Source of the DNA: Polyangia bacterium
GTDB taxonomy: Bacteria; Myxococcota_A; Polyangia; Fen-1088
Direction of reading: 5' to 3'
DNA length: 64,000 bases
Assembly (NCBI GenBank): GCA_036268875.1
Contig: DATATI010000023.1
Span: forward strand, 1 to 64,000
The position numbers and the translations under genes are program-made. Numbering within the stretch: position 1 is the stretch's first letter; each line of letters begins with the position of its first letter. Positions 43,058-52,905 of this stretch are shown here, piece by piece. Below the pieces are notes generated by a model that was not told the DNA's origin, searched no databases, and was given only the letters and a program-made list of their open reading frames with translations.

Positions 43058-44230
43058 CTAGAAATATGCCGTCGTCTTGAGCACGAACAGCCCCCAATTT
43101 TCCGGCATCGCCGCCCGCGCTTGCAGCGTTCCTGCCACGCTTGCGGTGCCGCGCATGTAGTGCGCCTCCAGCTTGACGATCCAGAATTCGTTGATGTCGA
43201 AACGCAGCGTCCCGGAGAGATCGTGCTGCATGTTCTCACGCCCGCCTCGGATGTTCCGGTTCGGATAGACCAGCGAATAGTAGAGGGCCGGTTGCAGCCA
43301 CGTCGTCGCGCGGTAGGCCGACAGCACGTATCCGCCCTCCGACACGACGGTCGCGTCCGGCGCCAGCGGGGGATCGTAGTGACTTTCGACGCGCGTCTGC
43401 CCGTACTCTGCGGCCAGCAGCAGGTCGTGGGCCGCGTACTCGATCGAACCGAGCCCCGCGTACTCGTTGTCCTTGACGTTCAAGGTCGTCGTGGGGGGCG
43501 GCAACATTCCCGTCACCTCGACGCGCAGGTAGACGCCGCTCGCGCCGATCCGCAGCCCGTCGAGCGGCGTCTCCCACAACAGGCGAAATCCAGCGATGTA
43601 CGGGACGCCCAGCCCGGTGACGGGAATCCCCGCGCCGGTCTGGGGTGGCACGTCCAGCGGCACCGCTCCTCCATAGGCCCGATAGTCGAGCGCACCGCCG
43701 CGACCAAGGGACACGTAGCCGTAGAGCTCGCCGCCGGTTTGCGCCAGCAAGTACTCGCGGTTGGTGAAGGGATAGACCGAGGACGGCAGCAGCGCCGGCA
43801 CGCGCGCCGCATCGATGTCGCTGACGTCGTTGTAAAGGCCGTAGGGGATCTTGAGTCTTCCGGCGCGCACGCCCACCCAATCGCGGACGCGATAATCGAG
43901 ATAGAACCAATCGGCCTTCGCCGTGAAGTGGCCGATGGTGCCGAGTTCGTAGGCGAACATCTGCAGGCCAACGCGAAGCTTGTCCGTCAATTGCGCCGTC
44001 GCGTTGACGCCGGCCTCGCTGAACTCGGAGCTGCCGCGCGACGAATCGATGAGATAGTCGTTGGCGGTCGTCTTCAGAAAGCCTTGGCTGACGAAGCCGT
44101 GGAACTGAATGTCGCGCGCGCGAGCGTCAGTGGCAGAATCGGTGGCATCCGCGGCGGTCGGCGTTACGAGCACCAGCGCGACGGCGCCGAGGAGCGACCG
44201 AGCCCACCCCCTGCCCACCCCGTTGGTCAT
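43058..44230 (-). CDS. Outer-membrane beta-barrel porin-like protein
   Basis: A 390-residue exported protein with signal ending TPTAADA. The mature part has alternating amphipathic beta strands and aromatic girdles (WFYLDYRVRDWVGVRAGRLKIPYGLYND, split as WFYLDYRVRDW and GRLKIPYGLYND) and ends in Phe (LFVLKTTAYF), the outer-membrane sorting signal. GRLKIPYG is a typical strand of phosphate-selective-type porins. The downstream PstS-like gene fits a solute-uptake pair. The ATG at 44230 is preferred. Confidence 0.8.
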   Translation of the reverse strand: MTNGVGRGWARSLLGAVALVLVTPTAADATDSATDARARDIQFHGFVSQGFLKTTANDYLIDSSRGSSEFSEAGVNATAQLTDKLRVGLQMFAYELGTIGHFTAKADWFYLDYRVRDWVGVRAGRLKIPYGLYNDVSDIDAARVPALLPSSVYPFTNREYLLAQTGGELYGYVSLGRGGALDYRAYGGAVPLDVPPQTGAGIPVTGLGVPYIAGFRLLWETPLDGLRIGASGVYLRVEVTGMLPPPTTTLNVKDNEYAGLGSIEYAAHDLLLAAEYGQTRVESHYDPPLAPDATVVSEGGYVLSAYRATTWLQPALYYSLVYPNRNIRGGRENMQHDLSGTLRFDINEFWIVKLEAHYMRGTASVAGTLQARAAMPENWGLFVLKTTAYF

Positions 44231-44505
44231 TGCTGCGAAGTCACGTCGGGCTCGAGCACGTCACCCACCATCGGAAACAGAATCGTCGACGCCGCTGCTT
44301 TTGGCAAGAATGCGACCGCCCTTTTTCAGGTCTCAACGGTCAGGAGTTCGGTTGTAAGATTTGGTTGACAGGCGGCTTTTTGCTGGCGAGCGCCTACGGT
44401 TCATGGCAAAGGCAAGGTTCGCCCTATGCTGGTGAACCGCGGTGGCCGCAACGTCGTGCGCGCTCACCGGTCCAACGGATCGCCCTGCTCGCCAGAGGAT
44501 TTGAC

Positions 44506-45561
44506 ATGAAGCGATTGTCGACCGTGTGCTTGATGTTCGCCTTGGTGATCTCCGCCTGCGGTAGCGGCCACCCGTCGCCGCAAATGAAGCCGGGCGGGAG
44601 CGGGGGTGCAACCGTCAGCGGAAGCGGCGGCTCAACGGCTGGCAGCGGGGGCACGACGGCTGGCAGCGGCGGCAACACGTCCAGCAACGGCGGCACCGGC
44701 GGTGGCTCTGGTGGCGCCAGCGTCGTCGCCGACGGCGGCTCCGATGAGATCGCCCGCCCCGACAGCGCCGACGCGCCGGTGGCGGCTGACAGCGGCGGGC
44801 GACCGCCCAACGCCGACTGTCCGCAGGGCGCGCTGATCTGCGACGACTTCGAAGGCTACCCGCTGGGTGGAGACCTTAGCCCGAACTGGACCACCGAGAT
44901 CATCAAGGGAAATGTCCAGGTCGAGACCAGCAAGCCATATCGCGGCTCCCAAAGCGTTCACCTGACAGTGACTTTGTCGCCGGCCAACGAACCGGTCCGT
45001 ACCAACGGCGGGCCGCTGCGCGCGGCGACGCTGATCAAGACGGGCGCGCCGTTATTTCCAGCCCCCGGCAACGCCTTCTGGGGCCGAGCAATGGTGTGGG
45101 TGGCGAAGATGCCTCCCAGCGGTTCGATGGGCGAGGTGCATTCCAGCCACGTCGAAGCCAGCGGAAGTCTCCCGAATGGTCAGTTGGTGAAATACGGCGA
45201 AGGCATCATGGGCGGACAACTCTTGGCCGGTTACACCGTTCGACCCAGCAATGAATTTGACTTGCCGCTGGTCGACTGTGGACCGAAATCCGGCCCCGGC
45301 ATCCCCGAAGGACGCTGGGTGTGCATGGAATGGCAGATCGACGGCGCCAAGAGCCAGATGCACTGGTGGTTCGACTCAAAACTGCAAACCCAGGTCGATG
45401 TGAACGGGCCGCAGGGTGGCAGCTGTACCTGGAAGGCGCCAATCTTCGACAAACTGTTCTTGGGCTGGCGACATTCGCAGCCGTCCCCCATCGACATCGA
45501 TATGTGGATGGACGACGTGGTCATCGACACCAAGCGGGTGAACTGCCCGCCGATGCAGTAG
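44506..45561 (+). CDS. Lipoprotein with ConA-like jelly-roll domain
   Basis: From ATG 44506, with GAGG before it, the product has 351 residues. Signal LMFALVISACGS and a GGSGG/TAGSGG linker lead to about 95. ICDDFEGYPLGG, FWGRAMVWVAKMPP, GIPEGRWVCMEWQID and DMWMDDVVIDTKRV form a jelly-roll of polysaccharide-lyase or Cip1 type. The catalytic residues cannot be assigned. It stands alone on the plus strand. Confidence 0.7.
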   Translation: MKRLSTVCLMFALVISACGSGHPSPQMKPGGSGGATVSGSGGSTAGSGGTTAGSGGNTSSNGGTGGGSGGASVVADGGSDEIARPDSADAPVAADSGGRPPNADCPQGALICDDFEGYPLGGDLSPNWTTEIIKGNVQVETSKPYRGSQSVHLTVTLSPANEPVRTNGGPLRAATLIKTGAPLFPAPGNAFWGRAMVWVAKMPPSGSMGEVHSSHVEASGSLPNGQLVKYGEGIMGGQLLAGYTVRPSNEFDLPLVDCGPKSGPGIPEGRWVCMEWQIDGAKSQMHWWFDSKLQTQVDVNGPQGGSCTWKAPIFDKLFLGWRHSQPSPIDIDMWMDDVVIDTKRVNCPPMQ

Positions 45562-46037
45562 CCCTCGATCTCGTAGAGGATGTCGCCCCTGATGCCGGCA
45601 ATCTACGCGGCGCTGAAGCCGGTGCGGCCACCGCCCGTCGCGGCCACGCCGCTGCCCGGGCTCTCGATGACCAGTGTGATCGCGGAGACCTTCTTCACCA
45701 TCGCGTCTTTGTCGTAAAGGACCAGGCAGTTCTGCTTGGCGATCTGCTTCATCACGGCCTGGGGATCCGGCACCTCCATGTTGAAGACGGCCACCACCCG
45801 AAGCGGGCATCTGATTCATGAAGTTCGCCGTCAGAGTGTGCACGCGGCGTCAATGACGGATGGCGATGGTCGCGCGGAAATCTCCTCGGCCGGTTGGGTG
45901 GTGGGGCAGCTCGGGCGCGCCCGCGGCCGCCGTGCGGATCAGGCTGACAAGCACGCACGCCCCGTGCTACTGCTGCTGTTGAACAGGATTCAATTGCGGA
46001 CAGCGGCGGGGCACCGCGCTGTAGGAAGGAAAGCGTC
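45562..46037. other. 476-base gap with a possible 64-codon minus-strand frame
   Basis: A frame at 45797-45603 begins MVAVFNMEVPDPQAVMKQIA and ends GGGRTGFSAA. It may be the remnant of a small protein, but it has no family match or convincing ribosome site. The remainder has no recognisable gene; the AGGAAGG ribosome site of the next gene lies at 46023-46029. Confidence 0.3.
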
Positions 46038-48557
46038 ATGAAATCTTTGACCAGCGCGTCGTGGGTTGCCCGGATTGGGCTCGCGGTCTGCCTCGTTGCT
46101 GCCGTCGGGTGTTCGGCGGACCTGGTCGATGACGAGGATTCCACCGAGAACGTGACGTCGGCGCTGGGCAGCTTCAGCGTCCTGACCCGAAACTATGACA
46201 ACCAGCGCACGGGCGCGAACCTCAGCGAGACCATCCTCAAACCGGCCAACGTGAACCCCACGCAGTTTGGAAAGATCTTCCAGGTCTCGGTGAACGACCA
46301 GGTCTATGCCGGCATCCTGTACGCGTCGGCGGTTCCCATGGGCGGGACCACGCACAACGTCTTTTACGTCGCCACTGTCAGTAACACGGTCTATGCGTTC
46401 GACGCCGACACTGGCGGCGGTCCGCTGTGGCAGCGCAACGATCTGAATGGCGTGGGACGCCCGGCGCGCAACACCGATGTCGGCAGCGCCTGCGGCACTT
46501 ACCGCGACTTCAGCGGCAACATCGGCATCATCGGGACGCCAGTCATCGACGCCGGGGCCATGACCATGTACGTCGTCACCCGCACCGTCGAGAGCGGTCC
46601 GATTTTCCGGCTGCGCGCCCTGAACATCGCCACCGGTCAAGATCGCCCCGGCAGCCCCAAGGTGATCACCGCGTCCGTGCCCGGAAGCGGCAGCGGCTCG
46701 AGCGGCGGCACCCTGGCGTTTGATCCGCAGCCGCACAATCAGCGCGCGGCCCTGGCGCTTTCGGGCGGCGTTGTCTACGTGGCCTTTTCCTCGTTCTGCG
46801 ACACCGGGCCTTATCACGGCTGGTTGCTGGCTTACGACGGCCAGTCACTGGCGCAGGTCGGGGTCACCAACGACACGCCCAACGGAACCCAGGCTGGCAT
46901 CTGGATGGCGGGCGCCGCGCCTTTGTTTGACGGCAGCGGAAATATTTATGTCAGTACTGGCAACGGCGACTTCGACGAAGGGGCCGCGAACTTCGGCGAG
47001 AGCCTGGTCAAATTCGCGCCGCGCAGCCTGGCCCGACTCGATTTCTTCACCCCATCAAACTTCGCGACCTTGAACGGCGGCGATATCGACTTCGGTTCGG
47101 CTGGCCCCATCTTGCTGCCGGGGACCGGCATGCTGGCCACTGGTGGCAAGGAAGGGAAGATTTACCTGATGAACAGCGGCAACCTGGGCCACCTCGGTGA
47201 CCAGAATGTCCCTCAGATCTTTCAGGCCGTCGATCCCACCGCTCGTCCGACCAACACGCACCACATTCACAACAGCCCCGTGGTTTGGAACGCCCCCCAA
47301 GGCTTGACCATGTACATCTGGGGCGAGAACGACTTTCTGCGCGCCTACCATTTCAATTCAGGCGCCCACCGCTTCGACTTTCCGGCCGCCAGCACCGGCT
47401 CGGTGTTGCCGCCGGTGGGCATGCCGGGCGGCATGATGTCCATCTCGGCCAGCGGGTCGGCGGCGGGGACCGGAATCTTGTGGGCCACCACGCCCCGGGC
47501 AGGCGACGCCAACCAGAACGTCGTGCCGGGTGTCCTGAACGCCTTCAATGCCGAAACGCTGGCGCTCCTGTGGCAAAGCACGGCGCCCGCCGACGACACC
47601 TTGAACTTTTCCAAGGGCAGCCCGCCCACGGTGGCCAGCGGAAAAGTCTACGTCGCCTCGCTGTCAAACATGGTCTCGGTCTACGGTTTGCGCACGGCCC
47701 CGGCGAACCCGAACCTGGCGCTGGGCAAGTCCGCCACCGGCAGCGCCGCCTGCGCCGCCACCGAATCGCCCGACAAGGCGTTCAATGGCAGCACGTCGGG
47801 CGGCAACAGTGACAAATGGTGCTCACTGGCCGCCCCGCAATTCCTGCAAGTCGACTTGGGGTCGTCCATGAGCGTAAACCAATTTGTCATTCGCCACGCC
47901 GGCGCCGGGGCCGAAGCGGCCGCCCTGGACACCCGTGACTTCAACATTCAGCTCAGCAACGACGGAACCACCTTCAGCACGGTGGTGACGGTGACCGGCA
48001 ATGCCGCGGACGTCACCACTCACAGCATCGCCAGCACAAATGCGCGCTTTGTGCGCCTGAACATCGTGACGCCCACGCAGAACGGCGATCCGGCGGCGCG
48101 CATCTACGAGCTGGAGGTCTACGGCACCACCGTGAATGCGTCACCCGTCACCTTCGAGACCGAATCGCTGGCGGTCGCTGCCAGCTCGGGCGATCTCCAT
48201 CGCGTCGCCGCCGACACGGGGTACAGCGGCGGCGCCGGCACCATCCTGGAAGCGAACGCGGCAGGCGATTTCGTCACTTACAACGTGAACGTGCCGGCAG
48301 CCCGAACCTATGACGTGCGCGTGCGGGTCAAGAAGTTCGTCAACCGCGGCATCTGGCAACTGGCCGTCGACGGCACGCCCCGCGGACCGGCCACTGACTG
48401 CTGGGCGACGACCGCGGTGTTCGCCGAGGTCGACCTCGGTCCTGTCTCTTTCCCCAGCGCCGGCAACAGGACCTTCCGCTTCTCGCTGACCGGGGCGAAC
48501 GGCAGCAGCAGCGGCCTGTGGATCGCCCTCGACTACATCCGGCTCATTCCCCAATGA
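46038..48557 (+). CDS. Lipoprotein with PQQ-like beta-propeller, F5/8C (CBM32-like) and CBM domains
   Basis: An 839-residue lipoprotein (signal LVAAVGCSADL). Residues 55-550 form a PQQ-type eight-blade propeller, seen in VFYVATVSNTVYAFDADTGG, DGSGNIYVSTGNGDFD and LATGGKEGKIYLMN. About 555-700 is an F5/8 type C domain (NLALGKSATGSAACAATESP, DLGSSMSVNQFVIRHAG, ARIYELEVYG). About 705-839 is a further carbohydrate-binding-like sandwich (YNVNVPAARTYDVRVRVKKF, SGLWIALDYIRLIPQ). No dehydrogenase catalytic site is seen, so it may bind or sense glycans. AGGAAGG lies eight bases before the ATG. It converges with the GH92 gene. Confidence 0.82.
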   Translation: MKSLTSASWVARIGLAVCLVAAVGCSADLVDDEDSTENVTSALGSFSVLTRNYDNQRTGANLSETILKPANVNPTQFGKIFQVSVNDQVYAGILYASAVPMGGTTHNVFYVATVSNTVYAFDADTGGGPLWQRNDLNGVGRPARNTDVGSACGTYRDFSGNIGIIGTPVIDAGAMTMYVVTRTVESGPIFRLRALNIATGQDRPGSPKVITASVPGSGSGSSGGTLAFDPQPHNQRAALALSGGVVYVAFSSFCDTGPYHGWLLAYDGQSLAQVGVTNDTPNGTQAGIWMAGAAPLFDGSGNIYVSTGNGDFDEGAANFGESLVKFAPRSLARLDFFTPSNFATLNGGDIDFGSAGPILLPGTGMLATGGKEGKIYLMNSGNLGHLGDQNVPQIFQAVDPTARPTNTHHIHNSPVVWNAPQGLTMYIWGENDFLRAYHFNSGAHRFDFPAASTGSVLPPVGMPGGMMSISASGSAAGTGILWATTPRAGDANQNVVPGVLNAFNAETLALLWQSTAPADDTLNFSKGSPPTVASGKVYVASLSNMVSVYGLRTAPANPNLALGKSATGSAACAATESPDKAFNGSTSGGNSDKWCSLAAPQFLQVDLGSSMSVNQFVIRHAGAGAEAAALDTRDFNIQLSNDGTTFSTVVTVTGNAADVTTHSIASTNARFVRLNIVTPTQNGDPAARIYELEVYGTTVNASPVTFETESLAVAASSGDLHRVAADTGYSGGAGTILEANAAGDFVTYNVNVPAARTYDVRVRVKKFVNRGIWQLAVDGTPRGPATDCWATTAVFAEVDLGPVSFPSAGNRTFRFSLTGANGSSSGLWIALDYIRLIPQ

Positions 48558-48584
48558 GGAAAGGCGCGGCCGAACAAGCCCACG

Positions 48585-51158
48585 CTAAGGGAACGAGGGT
48601 GGGGCGTCGGCGTCGGCGGTGCCCCACGTGCTGGTGGCATCGCCGCTGACGACGAAGTCCAGCGCGCCACCGCCCTTGATCGTGTCCCAGGGCAGCCAGG
48701 TGCTTTGATAGGGCGAGCCGTTCCACGTGACGCTTTGGACGTAGAGGTTCGTGTCGCTGGCAGCCGGCGCCCGGATCGCCAGCGTGCCTCCGGCCAGGCG
48801 CAGGATCGCCGACGGGAACCGCGGGCTGCCGAGCACGAATCCGGCTATGCCCGGAATCGCGTGATTGATCCCCAGCGAGGCCATCACCACCCACGAACCC
48901 ATCGAACCGCCATCGTCATTGGCCGGATTACCGGTGGGTGCATCGGGATACCAATGAACCAGCATCCGTCGCCACACCTCGGCGCCGCGATTTGGTTGTC
49001 CAACATAGGCGAACATCTGCGGCGTCAATTCTCCGGGCTCGTTGCCGAGGTAGGCGTGCACGGTGTGATTGATGAGCGCATTCACGCTGCGCGGGGCGTC
49101 GCTGTCTGTCGGCAGCCCGAAATGATCTTGCAGGCGCGCCGCGGCCGCTGCCCGGCCGCCGAGCAGGTCCACCAGGCTGGCCCGATCGTGCTCGACCATC
49201 CAAAGATATTGCGATCCATTGCCTTCCCGGAACCATTCGTCGTTGCTCCGGGGCCCACTGACCGTCGGGTCCCAGGCGGCGACGAAGGTTCCATCGGCGT
49301 TGCGCGGCACCAGGTAGCCCGTGAAGGTTCGCGGGCTCAGCGAGGCGGCGTCGGCCTTCCACAGGTTCCTCCAGCGCCGGGACGCAGTCATCATGGCGTC
49401 GAACTTCGCGACATCTCCCAGCGCCTTTGCGAACTGCGCGATCGCGAAGTCGGTGTGCGCATATTCGAGCGTAATCGAGGCCGCTCCCCCGCTGGTATCC
49501 AGGCCGACATATCCTTTCGACAGATATCCACTCAATCCCTCGCGACAGACAGTCCCTCGCGACTTTGCGGTGGGGTCGGTGGCGCCGTTGTACATGGCCG
49601 TCAATAGATGGTCAGTGTCGTAACCGGTGGTGCCAGCATAGGCGGCGATATTGGCGGCGATTATCGAACCGCCGTCGCCGATCATCCCCCGCGAGTCGGT
49701 CGCCGCCTGCTGCCAGCGCGGCAAACAGGCCGGCGCGGTGTCCTGGGCGGCGTCGTTGGCCAGGGAGTTGGCGATGTCGGCGGCCTCGGCCGGCGCCAAC
49801 ATCCCCAGGAACGCCGATTGGGTGCGGGAAATGTCCCAACCGGCGATGTTGTGATACTGGCGATGACCCGGCATCGTGTTGTGGACTTGGTCGTCGAAGC
49901 CAAGATATTGCCCGTTGGCATCGCTGAAGATATTCGGATGAATGTGTGCATGATAAAGCGCGGTGTAGAAGGTCGTCAGATCGTTCGTCGCTCCGCCGGT
50001 CACCTGAATGGCATTGAGGCGCGCATTCCACGCCGCTGCTGCCTTCGCCTTGACGGTGTCGAAGTCGGCCGGCGCCGCCCACTGCGTCGGATCGTTTTCT
50101 GAGGCCAGATTGCCCTGTGCGTTGGCCACACTGACAAACGAGATCCCGATCTTGGCCTGCACCACTTGGCTGGTCTGGGTGTCGAAGTTCAGCCATCCAC
50201 CCACCTCGGTGCCGTTGCTCGCGCTCCAGATGTTCGGTTGATTGGTGGCGCCGTTCCAGGTTCCGCCTCCCGTCCAGGCGCGATCGAAGACCAGCGCGAA
50301 ATAGACTTTGTAAGTAACGCTGCCGTTGTTCTTCACAGAGCCTGTCACCATCCTGTTCGCGGCGTCGATGATGAGCCCAGTGTCGCCGGCGACCACGGCG
50401 CCGGCGCCATTCGCGCTGGGCGCGGCGCGGATGAACACATTGGCGACGGCACCGGCTGGAAAAGTGAACCTGGCAAAGCCGGTCCGGTCGGTGGCGGTCA
50501 GGTCGACGTCGATGTTCTTGCTGTCGAGATGGACGTGATAGAAGCCGGCCGTGGCGACCTCGTTCGGGCTGCCGTGCTTGAAGGTCTGAGCATAACTGTT
50601 CCAGTTGGTTCCCGGCGACGGCTGGGCAGAATTGAATCCGGTCGTCGGCAGGATGCCGACGTCGAGCCAGCTCGCAAAAGCGCGCCCGCTATAACGGGTC
50701 ATGCTGAACTCGGACAGCGCGTTCTGGTTGTAACGATAACCGCCGCTGTCGCTGGTCGTATCGGGACCAAGCTGCACCATCCCGAACGGCACCATGGCCG
50801 CCGGCGTGGTATTTCCGGCCTCCAAGGTGTTGGCCGCGGCCTGCGTTCCAATGAACGGGTTGACGTATTGAGTGAGCGGAAGATCCGGTGTCCCCATTCC
50901 ATTGCCTGGCCGGTCCGGACCACCGACGGCGGCATCGCCGACATCGATCGCCGTGCCGGCGTCGGCGGCATCGTCGGGAGGCGTGGCCATGCTCCGATCA
51001 GCAGACGCATCGACCGGCGCCTGACCGACGGCCAAATCAGCCGCCGGCGCGTCGTTCCCGCCACTGTCGACGAGCGTGCCCCCATGAGCCGCGCAGCCCG
51101 CCGCCAGCACGACCACCCACGCGCATCGGCTGAAGCGGAAGAGACCTTTGGCTCTCAT
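48585..51158 (-). CDS. Lipoprotein alpha-mannosidase, GH92
   Basis: From ATG 51158 the product has 857 residues with signal WVVVLAAGCAAH and a short Asp/Ala-rich spacer. The mature enzyme starts YVNPFIGTQAAANTLEAG, followed by AAMVPFGMVQLGPDT and FSMTRYSGRAF; later blocks are PGHRQYHNIAGWDISRTQ, GNEPGELTPQMFAYVGQP and NDDGGSMGSWVV. All are hallmarks of GH92, calcium-dependent exo-mannosidases. The NDDGG/Glu region includes the catalytic acid. Host-glycan or yeast-mannan degradation is typical for the family. The lipoprotein upstream is 56 bases away on the same strand and may be cotranscribed. Confidence 0.93.
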   Translation of the reverse strand: MRAKGLFRFSRCAWVVVLAAGCAAHGGTLVDSGGNDAPAADLAVGQAPVDASADRSMATPPDDAADAGTAIDVGDAAVGGPDRPGNGMGTPDLPLTQYVNPFIGTQAAANTLEAGNTTPAAMVPFGMVQLGPDTTSDSGGYRYNQNALSEFSMTRYSGRAFASWLDVGILPTTGFNSAQPSPGTNWNSYAQTFKHGSPNEVATAGFYHVHLDSKNIDVDLTATDRTGFARFTFPAGAVANVFIRAAPSANGAGAVVAGDTGLIIDAANRMVTGSVKNNGSVTYKVYFALVFDRAWTGGGTWNGATNQPNIWSASNGTEVGGWLNFDTQTSQVVQAKIGISFVSVANAQGNLASENDPTQWAAPADFDTVKAKAAAAWNARLNAIQVTGGATNDLTTFYTALYHAHIHPNIFSDANGQYLGFDDQVHNTMPGHRQYHNIAGWDISRTQSAFLGMLAPAEAADIANSLANDAAQDTAPACLPRWQQAATDSRGMIGDGGSIIAANIAAYAGTTGYDTDHLLTAMYNGATDPTAKSRGTVCREGLSGYLSKGYVGLDTSGGAASITLEYAHTDFAIAQFAKALGDVAKFDAMMTASRRWRNLWKADAASLSPRTFTGYLVPRNADGTFVAAWDPTVSGPRSNDEWFREGNGSQYLWMVEHDRASLVDLLGGRAAAAARLQDHFGLPTDSDAPRSVNALINHTVHAYLGNEPGELTPQMFAYVGQPNRGAEVWRRMLVHWYPDAPTGNPANDDGGSMGSWVVMASLGINHAIPGIAGFVLGSPRFPSAILRLAGGTLAIRAPAASDTNLYVQSVTWNGSPYQSTWLPWDTIKGGGALDFVVSGDATSTWGTADADAPPSFP

Positions 51159-51214
51159 GGGAGTGGCTAGTCTCCTGCGCTGTTGAACAGAAGTTAATAG
51201 AAAAGATCCGCCCC

Positions 51215-52129
51215 TCAGGGAGCGATGGTCGCGCTGCTGCAAATGAGCGACACGGCGTCGAGGTAGTCGCCGGTTCGAACCAACGAACCAGACGCGATCT
51301 GACCCGCCGGGCAGGTGATCTGCGCAAAGGCCCCTCCGCCGTCGCCACCGACGGGCATCAGCGCCGTCGCCGTTCCCGGCGTCAGGGCGGCGCCCGGCGC
51401 GTCTGACGCGGCGGTGAGCGGCGCGCAGTTGAACACCAGTTGATCAAGGAAAGAACCCATGTGTCCGGCGAAGCCGACCACCACTTGATTGGCGGGACAG
51501 GTGCGCGTCCACAGGGTCGGCTCGAGCACTCCGTGCGTCGGCAGCACCGCGCCTGAAATGACGGTGACGGTCGTGCCCAAGATCTGAATGACACCACACC
51601 GGGTGCCGATCTGACCGTTCACCACTCCCAAGGCCGGGTTCGCCACCGTGACCGTACCGCTGAAGCCGATCACCGCTTGGCCGCCAGGGCAGGCGTCCTG
51701 GAAGGGACCACCGCCGGTCGGATTTCCGCCGAACGCGGTGCCGGTCGAACCCATCAGTGCGGCCGCATGGACCTCCGGCGAAGCGTCGACTACGTCGTTG
51801 CCGCCGAGGTCCATGGGCGCGTCGATGCTGGGGGTTCCTCCCGCTCCTGCGTCGATGGTTCCACCGCTGCCCGGTATGCCGCCGCTGCCTGCGACGCCGC
51901 CGGCGTCATCATTTGGTGGGGCGTCACCGCCGAGGCCTCCGGTGCCTGGGCCCAGATCGCCGCCGCTTCCGGTATTCGAGCCGCCGCTGCCAAGCGATGG
52001 CCCGTCGACGTTTGATCCCGTGGCCGAACCATCCTGGTTGGGGACGAATTGCTCAGCCCCGCACGCCAACAGCAGACTGCACAGCGCGCCGCAAATGAGA
52101 CCGATCACCCCTGGCGAGCCGCCGACCAT
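51215..52129 (-). CDS. Lipoprotein with repeated CPxGQ...GF...C blocks, possibly a lectin
   Basis: A 304-residue lipoprotein (LCSLLLACGA) with a GSGGSNTGSGG linker to about 110. The mature part has three related blocks beginning CPGGQAVIGFSG, CPANQVVVGFAGHMGSFLDQ and CPAGQIASGSLVRTGDYLDA, with matching later Cys residues (FNCAPL, LICSS). The Cys-bounded repeats resemble beta-prism lectin-like modules. This may bind glycans next to the GH92 enzyme; function is unknown. Confidence 0.65.
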   Translation of the reverse strand: MVGGSPGVIGLICGALCSLLLACGAEQFVPNQDGSATGSNVDGPSLGSGGSNTGSGGDLGPGTGGLGGDAPPNDDAGGVAGSGGIPGSGGTIDAGAGGTPSIDAPMDLGGNDVVDASPEVHAAALMGSTGTAFGGNPTGGGPFQDACPGGQAVIGFSGTVTVANPALGVVNGQIGTRCGVIQILGTTVTVISGAVLPTHGVLEPTLWTRTCPANQVVVGFAGHMGSFLDQLVFNCAPLTAASDAPGAALTPGTATALMPVGGDGGGAFAQITCPAGQIASGSLVRTGDYLDAVSLICSSATIAP

Positions 52130-52356
52130 CCCTTTCTAGAGTCGATCGACCGATGGGACAGATCAAGCCTTTGCGGAAAAGAATTTGGTCTGGTTGCGGC
52201 AAAAGGCGACTGGTACTCCACGTTCCTGTTGCCAGAGCTGCAGCCGCGGAGAAACAGAAGCGCGCGGCCGACGTGACCGACCACGGGCGATGACCGCCAC
52301 AAGAGCGTTCTTGCGCCAACCTTCCGTCTTCTGCTAAACGTATTGGTAACCATTCA

Positions 52357-52905
52357 ATGGGCACGCATATATCAACCGGCGCCAGCCGTGGAATTGGCCT
52401 CCCTGATCGCTCGACGCGCGCCGTCCTCGACGGTATCCGCCACATTGTGCGCACCCTGCGAGAAGCGTCACGCAACGCCGAGCGCACCGTCGGGCTGTCG
52501 GCCGCGCAGCTATTCGTCCTTCAGCGCCTGGCCGACGGGCACAGCCTCTCGGTCAACGAACTGGCAGCGCGGACCTTGACCCACCAGAGCACGGTGTCGG
52601 TGGTGGTGATGAAGCTCGCCCGGCGGGGGCTGGTCGGCAGGGCCCGCGCCTCCGACGATGCGCGCCGGCTGGAGGTCTCGCTGACCGACACGGGCCGGGC
52701 GGTGCTGGCGCGCGCGCCCGCCGCGACGCAGGACCGCCTGATCGCAGCGCTGGCGCTGATTGGTCGCCCGGCTCGGGCCCGGCTGGCCCGCGATCTCGGC
52801 GTGTTGATCGCCGCCATGGGGATCGAACAGCGCCACCCGCCCATGTTCTTCGAGCCGCAGCCCACCCTGAAAAAAGGCCCGCGTCGTGTCCCACGCCACG
52901 CCTGA
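52357..52905 (+). CDS. MarR-family transcriptional regulator
   Basis: A 182-residue winged-helix regulator. GLSAAQLFVLQRLADGHSLSVNELAARTLTHQSTVS (about 48-83, split as LSAAQLFVLQRLADG and VNELAARTLTHQSTVS) is the recognition helix region, followed by MKLARRGLVGRARASDDARR, the wing, and LTDTGRAVL. MarR proteins bind palindromes and respond to phenolic or oxidative ligands. It overlaps the ClC channel gene by 20 bases, so it probably regulates or is cotranscribed with it. A GGTAACC palindrome (52349-52355 region) just before the start may be its operator. Confidence 0.9.
   Translation: MGTHISTGASRGIGLPDRSTRAVLDGIRHIVRTLREASRNAERTVGLSAAQLFVLQRLADGHSLSVNELAARTLTHQSTVSVVVMKLARRGLVGRARASDDARRLEVSLTDTGRAVLARAPAATQDRLIAALALIGRPARARLARDLGVLIAAMGIEQRHPPMFFEPQPTLKKGPRRVPRHA

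Noticed and set aside
45603-45797. 64-codon minus-strand frame between two plus-strand genes
   Set aside because: Not listed as a gene because neither start site nor family support is convincing; described in the gap entry.
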